Both the position numbers and the translations under genes were made by a program. The notes beneath the pieces were generated by a model, which was not told the DNA's origin, searched no databases, and saw only the letters and a program-made list of their open reading frames with translations. DNA of 10,948 nt, taken from positions 1 to 10,948 of the forward strand of contig JAITES010000134.1 of the NCBI GenBank assembly GCA_031281925.1. The letters are read 5' to 3'. This document shows positions 1 to 7,028 of the stretch, piece after piece. Each line of letters starts with the position of its first letter. The stretch's first letter is position 1. Source of the DNA: Treponema sp. Its GTDB lineage: Bacteria; Spirochaetota; Spirochaetia; Treponematales; Breznakiellaceae.

Positions 1-425
1 CGGCCCGCGAAGGGGTAATTCTGGCCTTCGAGACCATGGAGACCCCCTTTATGGATACGGTGGAAAAGGCCATGTACTGGGTAAGGCGCTTTTCTTCCCC
101 CTACCTGCAGGTATACCCGGACATCGGCAATATCACCAACGCCACCCTGCTCTACGGCTCGCCGGTATCCGCGGATCTGGAACAGGGCAGCGGGCATATC
201 GCGGCGCTGCACCTTAAGGAAACAAAGCCCGGCGTCTACCGGGAAGTTCCCTACGGAACCGGACACGTCGATTTTGCAGCGGCGGCCAAAACCGCCCTCC
301 GTCTGGGGGTAGGTCTCTTTGTCGGAGAGTTCTGGTATACCGGCGCGGAAAACTGGCGGGAGACCCTGTCGGAAAACAACCGGTTCCTCAGAAATGCCCT
401 GGACGCCGGTCTTTCCCTTCTTTAG
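1..425 (+). CDS. ulaE: L-ribulose-5-phosphate 3-epimerase, UlaE/SgaU-like (5' truncated)
   Basis: The C-terminal 140 residues of a sugar-phosphate epimerase of the xylose isomerase-like TIM-barrel superfamily are visible; the reading frame enters from outside the window and whole codons begin at base 3. The family interconverts L-ribulose-5-phosphate and L-xylulose-5-phosphate in L-ascorbate or related pentose/uronate catabolism, in the cytoplasm. The pattern follows E. coli UlaE closely: LAFETMETP, then YPDIGN, then GHIAALHLKETKPGVY, then VPYGTGHVDF and GEFWYTG. The Glu of FET, the Asp of PDIGN, the His of ALHLKE and the Glu of GEF fall where the family's metal-binding and catalytic residues lie. 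The stop is TAG at 423-425. No transporter or other pentose gene is in the window, so the substrate is inferred from the family alone. A related sugar isomerase/epimerase of the same fold is the alternative. Confidence 0.82.
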   Translation, partial: AREGVILAFETMETPFMDTVEKAMYWVRRFSSPYLQVYPDIGNITNATLLYGSPVSADLEQGSGHIAALHLKETKPGVYREVPYGTGHVDFAAAAKTALRLGVGLFVGEFWYTGAENWRETLSENNRFLRNALDAGLSLL

Positions 426-451
426 ACAAGTCAAAGAAGACAAGTCAAAGA
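424..451. repeat. 14-bp perfect tandem duplication at the ulaE stop codon
   Basis: The unit AGACAAGTCAAAGA occurs twice back to back (424-437 and 438-451). The first copy contains the last two bases of the TAG stop. The duplication adds no coding sequence. It looks like a slippage duplication in the short convergent gap between ulaE and mtaB (426-488), which holds no clear intrinsic terminator. Confidence 0.85.
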
Positions 452-488
452 TTGAAGCCAATAAGCCTGAACTTTCTTATGGTAGATT

Positions 489-1907
489 TCAACACAGTAT
501 TTCCCCTACGGCATCGGCTTCACCCGAATTCTCCACTGTGCTTATTCTGCATGTAAAGGCACTTCCCGGCAGGGGCCTCTCTTCTCCCGGAGCGCTTCTG
601 CAGAGAAGCCTGAGATAGTTTTCCGATACCGCGTGGAAAAGACACGGATCTTCCCCGCTCTCACAAACCGCTTCTACACTGCGGCCCAGCCAGCGCTGTA
701 CATAGGCGGCCCTCCCCTGCCCGGCAAGTTCCATTAAAACCGCCACCCGCTTCCCCGCTTCCCTTTCGCTTACCAGGGGTTTCATGGAAGCTGCCGCCGT
801 TCCCGGCCGCGGGGAATAGGGGAATGCGTGTATCCAGGCAAAACCGATCCGGCGGCAGAGTTCGACGGTTTCTTCAAAGTCTCTCTCCCCTTCCCCCGGA
901 AAGCCGGTAATGATGTCGCAGGCCAGGAAGGGATCATCCTTCAGTTCCCGCAGCCGGGCCGCGGCCGCCTCAACGGTTTCGGGGCCGTAATTTCTCCCCA
1001 TCCTTTTCAAAACCGCGGCGCTTCCCGACTGTACAGAAATATGAAAGTGGGATCGTATCCGTGTAGACCCGAGGATCTCAAAGAGATCCTCTGTCATTTC
1101 ATCCGGTTCCAGGGAAGAAAGCCGCAGGGCTATACCGGCAGTTCCCTCAAGCAGAAACCTCAAAAGCCCGGCCATGTTCAGTTCCGTTTTTCCCGCAACG
1201 GCCCGGTAGAGGCCTATGTTTACCCCTGTCAGCACCGCTTCTCCAAAACCCCGGGCCTCCAGATCCCGGAGCCGGGCCAGCGCTTCCTCCGCTTCCAGGC
1301 TTACACTTCTCCCCCTGGCAAGCCGTACCCGGCAAAAGCTGCAGTGCTTGTCGCAGCCGTCCTGGATCTTTATAAAGGCCCTGGAACGGAAGAAGGAAGC
1401 TTGAGGATTGGGCCAGTCAGGTTCATCCTGAGTTTCCCCATTCCCTTCGTGTTTATCCATCCAGAATTGAATCAAAGAGGGCAGTTCCTGCCGGTTCCCG
1501 GGCAGGGCAGAGGCAAGAAAGGCAGGCAGGGTCTGCAGAATCTTTTTCCATCTTCCCGGAATGATAAAAAGCCTCCGTTCCCCTGTTTTGCTCAAGGCCC
1601 CGCTTTCCAGGGCAAGCCTTTCAAGCTCTTCCCGGTCAAGCTCCGCATAGCAGCCTGTTACCAGCACACAGGAGGAAGGACAGTCCCGCAATAGCTTACG
1701 GATAACTCTTCTGGCCTTCTGCTCAGCCTTGCCGGTTACCGTACAGGTATTTACCGCGGTAATATCGGCGTCTTGCCCCTGCGCTTCTTCGGGCCGGGAA
1801 AGCACCCTGAAGCCTGAGTCGGCAAAGGCGCCGGCAAGAGCCTCGCTTTCAAGCTGATTGAGTTTGCAGCCAAGTGTATAAATCGAAAAAGAAAGGGGAA
1901 GAGTCAA
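489..1907 (-). CDS. mtaB: tRNA (N6-threonylcarbamoyladenosine(37)-C2)-methylthiotransferase MtaB
   Basis: Radical-SAM methylthiotransferase of 472 residues that converts t6A37 to ms2t6A in tRNAs reading ANN codons. Domain order fits the MiaB/MtaB family: an N-terminal UPF0004 domain with three cluster cysteines (C14 in TLGCKLNQ, C55 in NTCTVTG, C86 in TGCYAE), the radical-SAM motif CDKHCSFC (C185, C189, C192), then a C-terminal part where a TRAM-like domain is expected. LGCKLNQ and VNTCTVT favour MtaB over MiaB or RimO. The spacing from C86 to C185 is about 25 residues longer than in E. coli MiaB. The start is TTG at 1905-1907: no ATG or GTG lies upstream in frame before the stop of the preceding gene, and C14 then sits at the usual distance from the N terminus. 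A weak AAGG lies about 10 bases upstream. It is the last gene of a three-gene operon, 33 bp after the TPR gene, ends with TGA and converges on ulaE. Confidence 0.92.
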   Translation of the reverse strand: MTLPLSFSIYTLGCKLNQLESEALAGAFADSGFRVLSRPEEAQGQDADITAVNTCTVTGKAEQKARRVIRKLLRDCPSSCVLVTGCYAELDREELERLALESGALSKTGERRLFIIPGRWKKILQTLPAFLASALPGNRQELPSLIQFWMDKHEGNGETQDEPDWPNPQASFFRSRAFIKIQDGCDKHCSFCRVRLARGRSVSLEAEEALARLRDLEARGFGEAVLTGVNIGLYRAVAGKTELNMAGLLRFLLEGTAGIALRLSSLEPDEMTEDLFEILGSTRIRSHFHISVQSGSAAVLKRMGRNYGPETVEAAAARLRELKDDPFLACDIITGFPGEGERDFEETVELCRRIGFAWIHAFPYSPRPGTAAASMKPLVSEREAGKRVAVLMELAGQGRAAYVQRWLGRSVEAVCESGEDPCLFHAVSENYLRLLCRSAPGEERPLPGSAFTCRISTVENSGEADAVGEILC

Positions 1908-1940
1908 AACGCTAACCTTAAAAATTAAACTCTTTTCCTG

Positions 1941-2573
1941 CTACCGGGAGGCCAGTGCCCGCCGCACCCGCTCCAGCCCCCGCCGGGCATCGTTAAGCCG
2001 GGAATTGAGTTCCAGGGCCTTTTCATAGGCCTTTACCGCTTCGCCAAGATCTCCGGCGTTTTCCCTGGCATAGGCAAGCCGTGTCCACCATTCCGCATTA
2101 TCGGGCCGCCAGTGAACCGCCGTGGAAAGGGCAATGTCCGCGTGACGGAAACGCCCCAGACGGATGTAGATCTCCCCGATGTAGTAGTAGACCGTTTCTA
2201 TGCGCTGCCCTTCGGGAGCCAGATTGATATACTCCTGAAAATACTGCAGCGCCTCATTATTCCGGCCTTCAAAATAGTCAATTTCGCCGAGAACCTCGAT
2301 GATCCGAGCGTCATAACGGCTCAAATTCTGCGCAGCCCTGGCATAGCTTTGGGCTTCCGGATAGCGGTTCAGCCGCAGCAGAGCCCAGCAGATCACCACA
2401 TGGGATTCCAGATTACGGGGATTCAGATTCAATTCATTTTTACAGATTAGCACCGCCCTCTCGTAGTTTCCATTCCGGTATTCCGCCAGCGCGTCGGGCC
2501 GGGTCTGGGCACGAACATAGCCGCTCAGGGAAACCAGCATGACGCACAGTACAATACGACCGAAAAGCTTCAT
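1941..2573 (-). CDS. Exported TPR-repeat protein
   Basis: A 210-residue protein with an N-terminal signal peptide: basic MKLFGR, a hydrophobic core about residues 7-18, and a likely signal peptidase I site after VRA (A22). There is no lipobox cysteine at the cleavage site, so a soluble periplasmic protein is expected. The mature part is almost entirely about five tetratricopeptide repeats (residues 26-200), for example YPEAQSYARAAQNL, NNEALQYFQEYINLAPE and GEAVKAYEKALELN. TPR arrays are protein-binding scaffolds; no enzymatic motif is visible. The ATG follows the bactofilin TAG with one base between them (TAGCATG), so translation is probably coupled; no strong ribosome binding site of its own is seen. 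The pairing with bactofilin suggests an envelope or cell-shape role, which is inference. It could equally be a chaperone-like adaptor for another exported protein. Confidence 0.85.
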   Translation of the reverse strand: MKLFGRIVLCVMLVSLSGYVRAQTRPDALAEYRNGNYERAVLICKNELNLNPRNLESHVVICWALLRLNRYPEAQSYARAAQNLSRYDARIIEVLGEIDYFEGRNNEALQYFQEYINLAPEGQRIETVYYYIGEIYIRLGRFRHADIALSTAVHWRPDNAEWWTRLAYARENAGDLGEAVKAYEKALELNSRLNDARRGLERVRRALASR

Positions 2574-2574
2574 G

Positions 2575-2937
2575 CTAACCGCCGATTTTACTTGTCATGG
2601 TACAGAGCCCATTGAAGGTACAACCGGTCTCCATGAGGATTTCCGGAGCCGTCACATTCCCTATAAGCTTCCCCGAGATGGCAAGCTCCACCTTTTCGGC
2701 AGCCGTCACATTTCCCTTTACCTTCCCCCGGATCACCACCCGGCCGGCCTGTATATTCGCCTCTACTACCGCGTCTTCATCAATCACGAGAAGCCCTTTG
2801 GCGATGATATTTCCGGACATCTTTCCCCGGATCAGAAAGGATTTTTCAAAATTAAGGGTTCCGTTAAATTCAATGTCCGCTGATAGAACGGTGTCAAAAT
2901 CTTCGTCTTCAAGAACATCATTATGGACATCGGTCAT
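2575..2937 (-). CDS. Bactofilin (DUF583 / PF04519 family)
   Basis: A 120-residue protein matching the bactofilin family, bacterial cytoskeletal proteins that polymerise without nucleotide into right-handed beta-helix filaments, often at the inner membrane, and that organise envelope synthesis. The core (about residues 18-112) shows the characteristic short repeats, including FLIRGKMSGNI, VVIRGKVKGNVTA and LAISGKLIGNVTA, each a turn of the predicted beta-helix. The first 17 residues are acidic (MTDVHNDVLEDEDFD) and probably disordered. The length is within the normal range for the family. The ATG is preceded by AGGGAG at about 7 bases. It is the first gene of the operon with the exported TPR protein and mtaB, and is divergent from pta. 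Many bactofilins sit beside an M23 peptidase; none is present here. The family assignment is firm; the precise role in cell shape or motility is inferred. Confidence 0.93.
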   Translation of the reverse strand: MTDVHNDVLEDEDFDTVLSADIEFNGTLNFEKSFLIRGKMSGNIIAKGLLVIDEDAVVEANIQAGRVVIRGKVKGNVTAAEKVELAISGKLIGNVTAPEILMETGCTFNGLCTMTSKIGG

Positions 2938-2956
2938 TAAAACTCTCCCTATATCA

Positions 2957-2962
2957 ATTATA
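2957..2962 (-). promoter_or_regulatory. Candidate -10 box for the bactofilin operon
   Basis: On the minus strand this reads TATAAT, a perfect sigma70 -10 consensus, about 20 bases upstream of the bactofilin ATG. No convincing -35 is at the right distance, though TTGAAC occurs slightly too far upstream. The predicted leader would be only about 13 bases, with the ribosome binding site very near the 5' end. This is a weak call. Confidence 0.3.
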
Positions 2963-2988
2963 TACTAAATTCTGCCATGAGCATGGTT

Positions 2989-3004
2989 CAAGGTCAAGAC
3001 CTTG
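2989..3004. promoter_or_regulatory. Perfect dyad CAAGGTC-AA-GACCTTG, possible operator
   Basis: Seven-base arms are perfectly inverted around two bases. The loop is too short for a stable RNA hairpin and there is no T-tract, so a protein-binding operator is more likely than a terminator. It lies midway between the divergent bactofilin and pta genes, where one factor could affect both promoters. The regulator is unknown. Confidence 0.4.
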
Positions 3005-3030
3005 CTCTATAAACCGGATAGGTTTATGCT
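3002..3030 (+). promoter_or_regulatory. Candidate sigma70-type promoter for pta
   Basis: TTGCTC (3002-3007) and TATGCT (3025-3030) are separated by 17 bases, which would start transcription near 3037 and give a leader of about 33 bases. Both hexamers are imperfect. TATAAA at 3008-3013 is an alternative -10 without a good -35. The second dyad falls inside the spacer. Confidence 0.3.
3009..3027. promoter_or_regulatory. Inverted repeat ATAAACC-GGATA-GGTTTAT
   Basis: Seven-base perfect arms flank a five-base loop, just after the first dyad and inside the proposed pta promoter spacer. With no T-tract following, it is read as a possible operator half-site pair rather than a terminator. Binding factor unknown. 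Confidence 0.4.
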
Positions 3031-3069
3031 TAATTAGTGTATATCCATATAGGTTAAAGGAGGCGGATC

Positions 3070-4065
3070 ATGGACTTTGTTAAAGACATGCGGGCCAAGG
3101 CCAGATCGATGCAGAAACGGCTGGTGCTGCCCGAAGGAACCGAACCGCGGACGGTTAAAGCGGCCAGAATTCTGGTGGATGAAAGCCTTGCGGCTTCCGT
3201 TGTCCTTCTCGGCAAAAAATCGGAAATCGAGGCTATTGCCGAACAGCAGGGAGTCCACCTTGAGGGTATAGCTATCATCAATCCCCATATTGATAAAGAG
3301 CTGGATGCCTATGCCCATGAGTACTTTGAATTACGCAAACACAAGGGGATGACCGAAGAACAGGCCAAAATTGATATAACAGATCCCCTTCGCTGGGGTT
3401 CCATGATGGTTCGCATGGGGGCAGCCGATGTTTCGGTAGCCGGCGCGGAAAATACCACCGGAGACGTGCTGCGGGCAGGCCTTGCCATTATCGGCACCGT
3501 CCCGGGTCTCAAGACGGCTTCCTCCTGCTTTGTCATGCAGACCACCGATCCTGCCTGGGGCAAGGAAGGAAACCTCATCTTCTCCGACTGTGCCGTTGTA
3601 CCCGATCCCACAGCTGAACAACTGGCCGATATTGCGGAAAGCGCGGCCCAGAGCTGCCGGGAATTCCTCGGCGTTGAACCGGTAGTTGCCCTCCTGTCGT
3701 TCTCCACCAAGGGTTCCGCCAAACATGATAACGTGACAAAGGTGCAGACTGCGGTAGAGATCCTTAAAGGCCGGAAGCCGAACTTCGTTTTTGACGGAGA
3801 ACTTCAGGCGGACGCGGCCCTGGTGCCTTCGGTTACCGACAAAAAAGCTCCGGGAAGCCCGGTAAAAGGCAGGGTAAATACACTGATCTTCCCGGATCTG
3901 GGCGCAGGCAATATCGGCTACAAGCTGGTACAGCGCCTCGGCAAGGCGGAAGCATTCGGCCCCTTCCTTCAGGGCTTTGCAAAGCCTATAAGCGACCTTT
4001 CCCGGGGCGCCTCGGTAGATGATATAGTCACTACCGCGGCGGTAACTCTTTCCCGGGCAAAATAA
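3070..4065 (+). CDS. pta: Phosphate acetyltransferase
   Basis: A 331-residue short-form Pta catalysing acetyl-CoA + phosphate to acetyl phosphate + CoA, in the cytoplasm. The length matches the single-domain catalytic type, without the N-terminal regulatory domains of long proteobacterial Pta. Family hallmarks are PEGTEPRTVKAARI (21-34), SSCFVMQ (151-157), FSDCAVVPDPTAEQLADIA (171-189), the PGSPVKGRVNTLIFPDLGAG stretch (261-280), and PISDLSRGASVDDIV (306-320). In that last stretch R312 and D318 align with the catalytic Arg310 and Asp316 of Methanosarcina thermophila Pta. The ATG is preceded by a perfect AAAGGAGG at about 7 bases, the strongest ribosome binding site in the window. No acetate kinase gene is adjacent, so whether it makes acetate/ATP or supplies acetyl-CoA or acetyl-phosphate cannot be told here. 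The TPR gene begins 5 bp after its TAA stop. Confidence 0.95.
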   Translation: MDFVKDMRAKARSMQKRLVLPEGTEPRTVKAARILVDESLAASVVLLGKKSEIEAIAEQQGVHLEGIAIINPHIDKELDAYAHEYFELRKHKGMTEEQAKIDITDPLRWGSMMVRMGAADVSVAGAENTTGDVLRAGLAIIGTVPGLKTASSCFVMQTTDPAWGKEGNLIFSDCAVVPDPTAEQLADIAESAAQSCREFLGVEPVVALLSFSTKGSAKHDNVTKVQTAVEILKGRKPNFVFDGELQADAALVPSVTDKKAPGSPVKGRVNTLIFPDLGAGNIGYKLVQRLGKAEAFGPFLQGFAKPISDLSRGASVDDIVTTAAVTLSRAK

Positions 4066-4070
4066 ATTTT

Positions 4071-6248
4071 TTGAAAAAAAACCCTGAAAGGTCAACCGGG
4101 TCGAAACGAAGTGAAGGTAAAGGCTCCGCTCCTGCAGCCCCAACGGGGCAAGGGCGTAAAAAAGATTCCTCTCTTGAACAGGCTATCCGCGCGGGCAAAA
4201 ACCGGGATTACAGGAAGGCGATCCTCATTCTGGAAGAGATACTTTCAAATCCCGATGCCCCTGTGGAAGCGTATCTCTACCTGGGCAGATCTCTCCACGC
4301 GACAGGGGATCATGCCCGGGCTCTGGCCTGTTTCAACGACTACATACGCATAAGACCTGAATCCTACGAAGGCTACTTCTTTGCAGGAAGGGCCTGCCTT
4401 TCCCTGACCCTGCCCCAGCGGGCCGTTCCCTTCTTCCGCAAGGCCGTTGAACTGGCCCTTCCCTCCCTCTCCCGCGCCCATGGGGGAGAACTACAGGCCT
4501 TTCTGGGTATTGCCTACCTGAAATCCCGCCGTTCCGGGCCGGCGGTTGAGACACTCCAGGAAGCTGTAGAGGCCGCCCCTGAAAATCTGAAGATCTACCG
4601 CGCATATCTCAATGCCCTCTTTATCCGGGGCATCAAACTCTGCAGGAACGAAGACTATGACCTGGGAAGACAGATGCTCCGTTTTGTTTTGGAAAACGGC
4701 GGCTCCCAGGCGGCGTCCAGTCCTCTTCTCCGACTGGAACTGGGCAGAGCCTGCCGGGAACTTGGATTCCGGAAAGAGGCCCTGGATCACTACACCGAAG
4801 CCCTGAAAGCGTCCCCTTCGGACAAGAGCATACGCTGGTACCGGGCATCGATCCTCATGGCCCTCGGCCAGACGGCGGAAGCCAGAAAAGAGATTGACCT
4901 TATCCGCAAGGCGGGGACAAAAAATTCCGCGTTTCTCCCGACGGATGAAGAACTCCCCTGGAACAGTGAGATTGTCGATCTCTTCATGATCCGTTCCCTT
5001 CTCGAAACGGGAGAATGGAGGCAGGCGGCGGAAGCCTGCAAGGCATGGCTCAGGCGGGAATCGAAAAGAAACTCGTCTTCGGGAATAAGGCCGTCTCCCC
5101 AGGATGCGGTAGTCCATACCATGTATGCCGAAGCCCTGCGGAAACTCCGGGACTACCCCGCATCCCTTAACCATCTGGACAGGGCGGGAGAGATCGATGA
5201 TTCCGCGGTTCAGATTGCCTACGAAAAACTCCTTGTGGCCTGGGAAAGCGAAAACTGGAAAGCCCTGCGGAACGCCATAAACACAGCCCGGAGACTTGGA
5301 GGAGAGAGGGATTTTATCGCCCGTTTTTCTATCCTTCTGGAAGGCCGGACAGGGGAAGATGATATTCCCGTCATTGGGCGCCTGCAGGAGGCAATCCGCC
5401 GCTGGGGGCCCGATCCGGACATCATGTATGCCCTGGCGGAACGCTATCTCCGCATAGGTCTGATTGAAGAAGCCCTTGACTGGTTCCGGAAGGTGTTTCT
5501 CGTTCAGCCGGGCCATGAGCGCGCCTGGCTCGGTCAGATTGCAGCCCTTGAGGCACAAACCGTCGAAGGCGGCGATGGACAAGCGATTTCCGAAGGAAGC
5601 GACCGGCATCCCCCCGGGCTCCTGGCAAAAGGAGAGTATATATTGCAAAGACAGAGCCTGGATCAAACGCACCGGGAACTCCGGGAGGCTTACGGTGAAT
5701 ACCTTAAACGCTGGCCGGATAATTACACGATTCGCCGTGAACGGGCCCTCTATCTGGTTCATACCTTTGAATATCAGGATGCGGCCGCAGACCTCGAAAC
5801 CCTTCTCGCATGGGAACCCCGGAATCCCAGCCTCCGCCGGGTTCTCGCCTACTGTTACCGCAAGACAGGCCGCTACCGGGAAGCCGCCCTGTTCCTCAAG
5901 GCCCTCCTCAAGGAAAATCCCCGGTCGCTAAACCTGATCCTCGAATATTCAGGCTGCCTCGAACGGGCGGGAGCGCCGGATTATGCGGCTGCCGTCCTGG
6001 AAAGCGCCCTCCCCCTGCTCCCCGCTGCGGCGGAATTACCCATGGCCCTGGGCCTCATCCTTTCCCGGCAAAAAAAGACGGAGAAGGCCTTTGACTGGTT
6101 CAGGGAAGCCATTGCCCGCGCTCCCGGGGATGAAAGACCCTGGCGCTGCATGGCGGCCCTCTCCCGGAATATCGGGGACAAGGCCGCCGCGGCAAAGTAC
6201 GAGAAGCAGGCCGAAAAGGCCTCCTCCGCCCCAAAAGTCAAACCGTAA
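4071..6248 (+). CDS. Large TPR-repeat protein, cytoplasmic, function unknown
   Basis: A 725-residue protein made largely of tetratricopeptide repeats. There is no signal peptide or membrane segment; residues 1-34 are basic, low-complexity and probably disordered, as is the Lys/Ala-rich C terminus. Clear TPR units include about 65-98 (YLGRSLHATGDHARALACF), 211-244 (LGRACRELGFRKEALDHY), 440-473 (ALAERYLRIGLIEEALDWF), 577-610 (LAYCYRKTGRYREAALFL) and 646-679. A less regular middle section (about 280-430) and a poorly conserved linker near 488-515 interrupt the array. The start must be TTG at 4071: an in-frame stop at 4020-4022 precedes it, and no ATG, GTG or other TTG lies between. No Shine-Dalgarno sequence is visible, so it probably depends on ribosomes finishing pta 5 bp upstream. 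A scaffold or assembly role is the usual meaning of such an array; no partner can be named. Confidence 0.87.
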   Translation: MKKNPERSTGSKRSEGKGSAPAAPTGQGRKKDSSLEQAIRAGKNRDYRKAILILEEILSNPDAPVEAYLYLGRSLHATGDHARALACFNDYIRIRPESYEGYFFAGRACLSLTLPQRAVPFFRKAVELALPSLSRAHGGELQAFLGIAYLKSRRSGPAVETLQEAVEAAPENLKIYRAYLNALFIRGIKLCRNEDYDLGRQMLRFVLENGGSQAASSPLLRLELGRACRELGFRKEALDHYTEALKASPSDKSIRWYRASILMALGQTAEARKEIDLIRKAGTKNSAFLPTDEELPWNSEIVDLFMIRSLLETGEWRQAAEACKAWLRRESKRNSSSGIRPSPQDAVVHTMYAEALRKLRDYPASLNHLDRAGEIDDSAVQIAYEKLLVAWESENWKALRNAINTARRLGGERDFIARFSILLEGRTGEDDIPVIGRLQEAIRRWGPDPDIMYALAERYLRIGLIEEALDWFRKVFLVQPGHERAWLGQIAALEAQTVEGGDGQAISEGSDRHPPGLLAKGEYILQRQSLDQTHRELREAYGEYLKRWPDNYTIRRERALYLVHTFEYQDAAADLETLLAWEPRNPSLRRVLAYCYRKTGRYREAALFLKALLKENPRSLNLILEYSGCLERAGAPDYAAAVLESALPLLPAAAELPMALGLILSRQKKTEKAFDWFREAIARAPGDERPWRCMAALSRNIGDKAAAAKYEKQAEKASSAPKVKP

Positions 6249-6386
6249 ACGAAACTTGAACCAACAGACTCATATTTTAAAAATGATACTGGATTTTTTT
6301 TCCATATTCGAATAAAATAAACATTGATAGAAACTCAGAAAACCTCATTCGAAAGAAGAGAGGAATAAAAATGAAAGGGGACTGTT
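6249..6386. other. AT-rich intergenic region with a candidate promoter
   Basis: This 138-base gap is visibly richer in A and T than its neighbours. It holds an eight-T run (about 6293-6300) without a supporting hairpin, so termination after the TPR gene is uncertain. TAAAAT at 6313-6318 is a fair -10, with a weak TGGATT about 17 bases upstream. The palindrome TATTCGAATA (6305-6314) overlaps that -10, and ATTCGAA recurs at 6347-6353, which could mark a repressor site. All of this is weak. Confidence 0.35.
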
Positions 6387-6953
6387 ATGGCAATCAAGGC
6401 AATGGATCTTTTTGAAGCGTATAGTCAGGATAAATTACCCAAAGATAAGGCATATATCGTCTCATCCTTTATTGACGGAAAAACCGGCTATTCCATATAC
6501 GAAGTCATAAGCTATTCGGGAGTCAAGGCGATCTACCCCGATGGCGGGGGGCTCACTTTCCAGTCTTCCGGTAAAAAATTGTATCTGCTCATCGAACCGT
6601 CTTCCTATCCCCATAAGGGAACCGAGCCGTACCTGCGGGACAAGACCCAGCAGATTCCCCTCCGCTTCAGCGAGATTGACACCATCATCACAAAAAACCA
6701 GATCAAAATCATGATCGGCAAGAAGCCCAACGAATCCCTGTCGGCCTTTACCGTGGCAAAACCCACCGGCTTTAACATCGCCTTTTTATTCTATGATGCG
6801 CCGGATATTTACGCCACCCTGGCTATGTTCTTTGAAAAAACCTTAAACAACGATGCGGGAGTTCCCCAGACGGATGCCAAAAAGGCCGCAAAACAGATTG
6901 CCGCCACCCTCCAGAAGACAATGGCATTCAAGGCCGATTTCGGAGAGAGTTGA
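6387..6953 (+). CDS. Protein of unknown function, 188 residues
   Basis: I do not recognise this protein. It has no signal peptide and no membrane span, and looks cytoplasmic. The first 145 residues alternate short hydrophobic strands with turns (AYIVSSFIDGKTGYSIYEVI, KKLYLLIEPS, IPLRFSEIDTIITKNQIKIM), suggesting a beta-rich fold. The segment around LRFSEIDTIITKNQIKIMI faintly resembles the strand pattern of small PH/GRAM-like domains, but this is not strong enough for an assignment. The last 40 residues are Lys/Ala-rich and probably helical. The ATG has AAAGGGGA six to seven bases upstream, which fixes the start. It appears to be a single-gene unit, preceded by an AT-rich promoter-like gap and closed by the bidirectional terminator shared with the convergent PPDK-like gene. 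The good ribosome binding site, codon pattern and terminator support a real gene. Confidence 0.8.
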   Translation: MAIKAMDLFEAYSQDKLPKDKAYIVSSFIDGKTGYSIYEVISYSGVKAIYPDGGGLTFQSSGKKLYLLIEPSSYPHKGTEPYLRDKTQQIPLRFSEIDTIITKNQIKIMIGKKPNESLSAFTVAKPTGFNIAFLFYDAPDIYATLAMFFEKTLNNDAGVPQTDAKKAAKQIAATLQKTMAFKADFGES

Positions 6954-6970
6954 GCATTCCAGATGAGCAC

Positions 6971-7000
6971 AAAAAAGCCGCCCGAAGGCGGCTTTTCTTT
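6971..7000. terminator. Bidirectional intrinsic terminator
   Basis: A GCCGCC stem (6977-6982), CGAA loop and GGCGGC stem (6987-6992) are flanked by six A on the left and TTTT-C-TTT on the right, giving a hairpin plus U-tract in both directions. It closes the 188-residue gene on the + strand and the PPDK-like gene on the - strand. Confidence 0.92.
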
Positions 7001-7028
7001 TATTTCGTGCCTAGATTATAGACAGACT

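Noticed and set aside
426..488. Intrinsic terminator between ulaE and mtaB
   Set aside because: Only a short ATAAG/CTTAT pair with a long loop and no T-tract is present; it is not convincing in either direction.
828..1694. 288-codon plus-strand open frame opposite mtaB
   Set aside because: MtaB's cysteine motifs and radical-SAM site are on the minus strand. The shadow is Pro/Arg/Gly-rich and featureless.
3331..4143. 270-codon minus-strand open frame opposite pta
   Set aside because: Pta is certain on the plus strand, and the antisense frame runs past its end with no motif and no operon logic.
4491..5762. 423-codon minus-strand open frame opposite the 725-residue TPR gene
   Set aside because: The plus strand encodes continuous TPR repeats here; the antisense translation is low in structure and resembles no family.
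6371..6415. 14-codon ORF with AGAGAGGA upstream, overlapping the start of the 188-residue gene, as a leader peptide
   Set aside because: The peptide has no run of regulatory codons, there is no attenuator structure nearby, and its ATG region is better explained as the ribosome binding site (AAAGGGGA) of the downstream gene.
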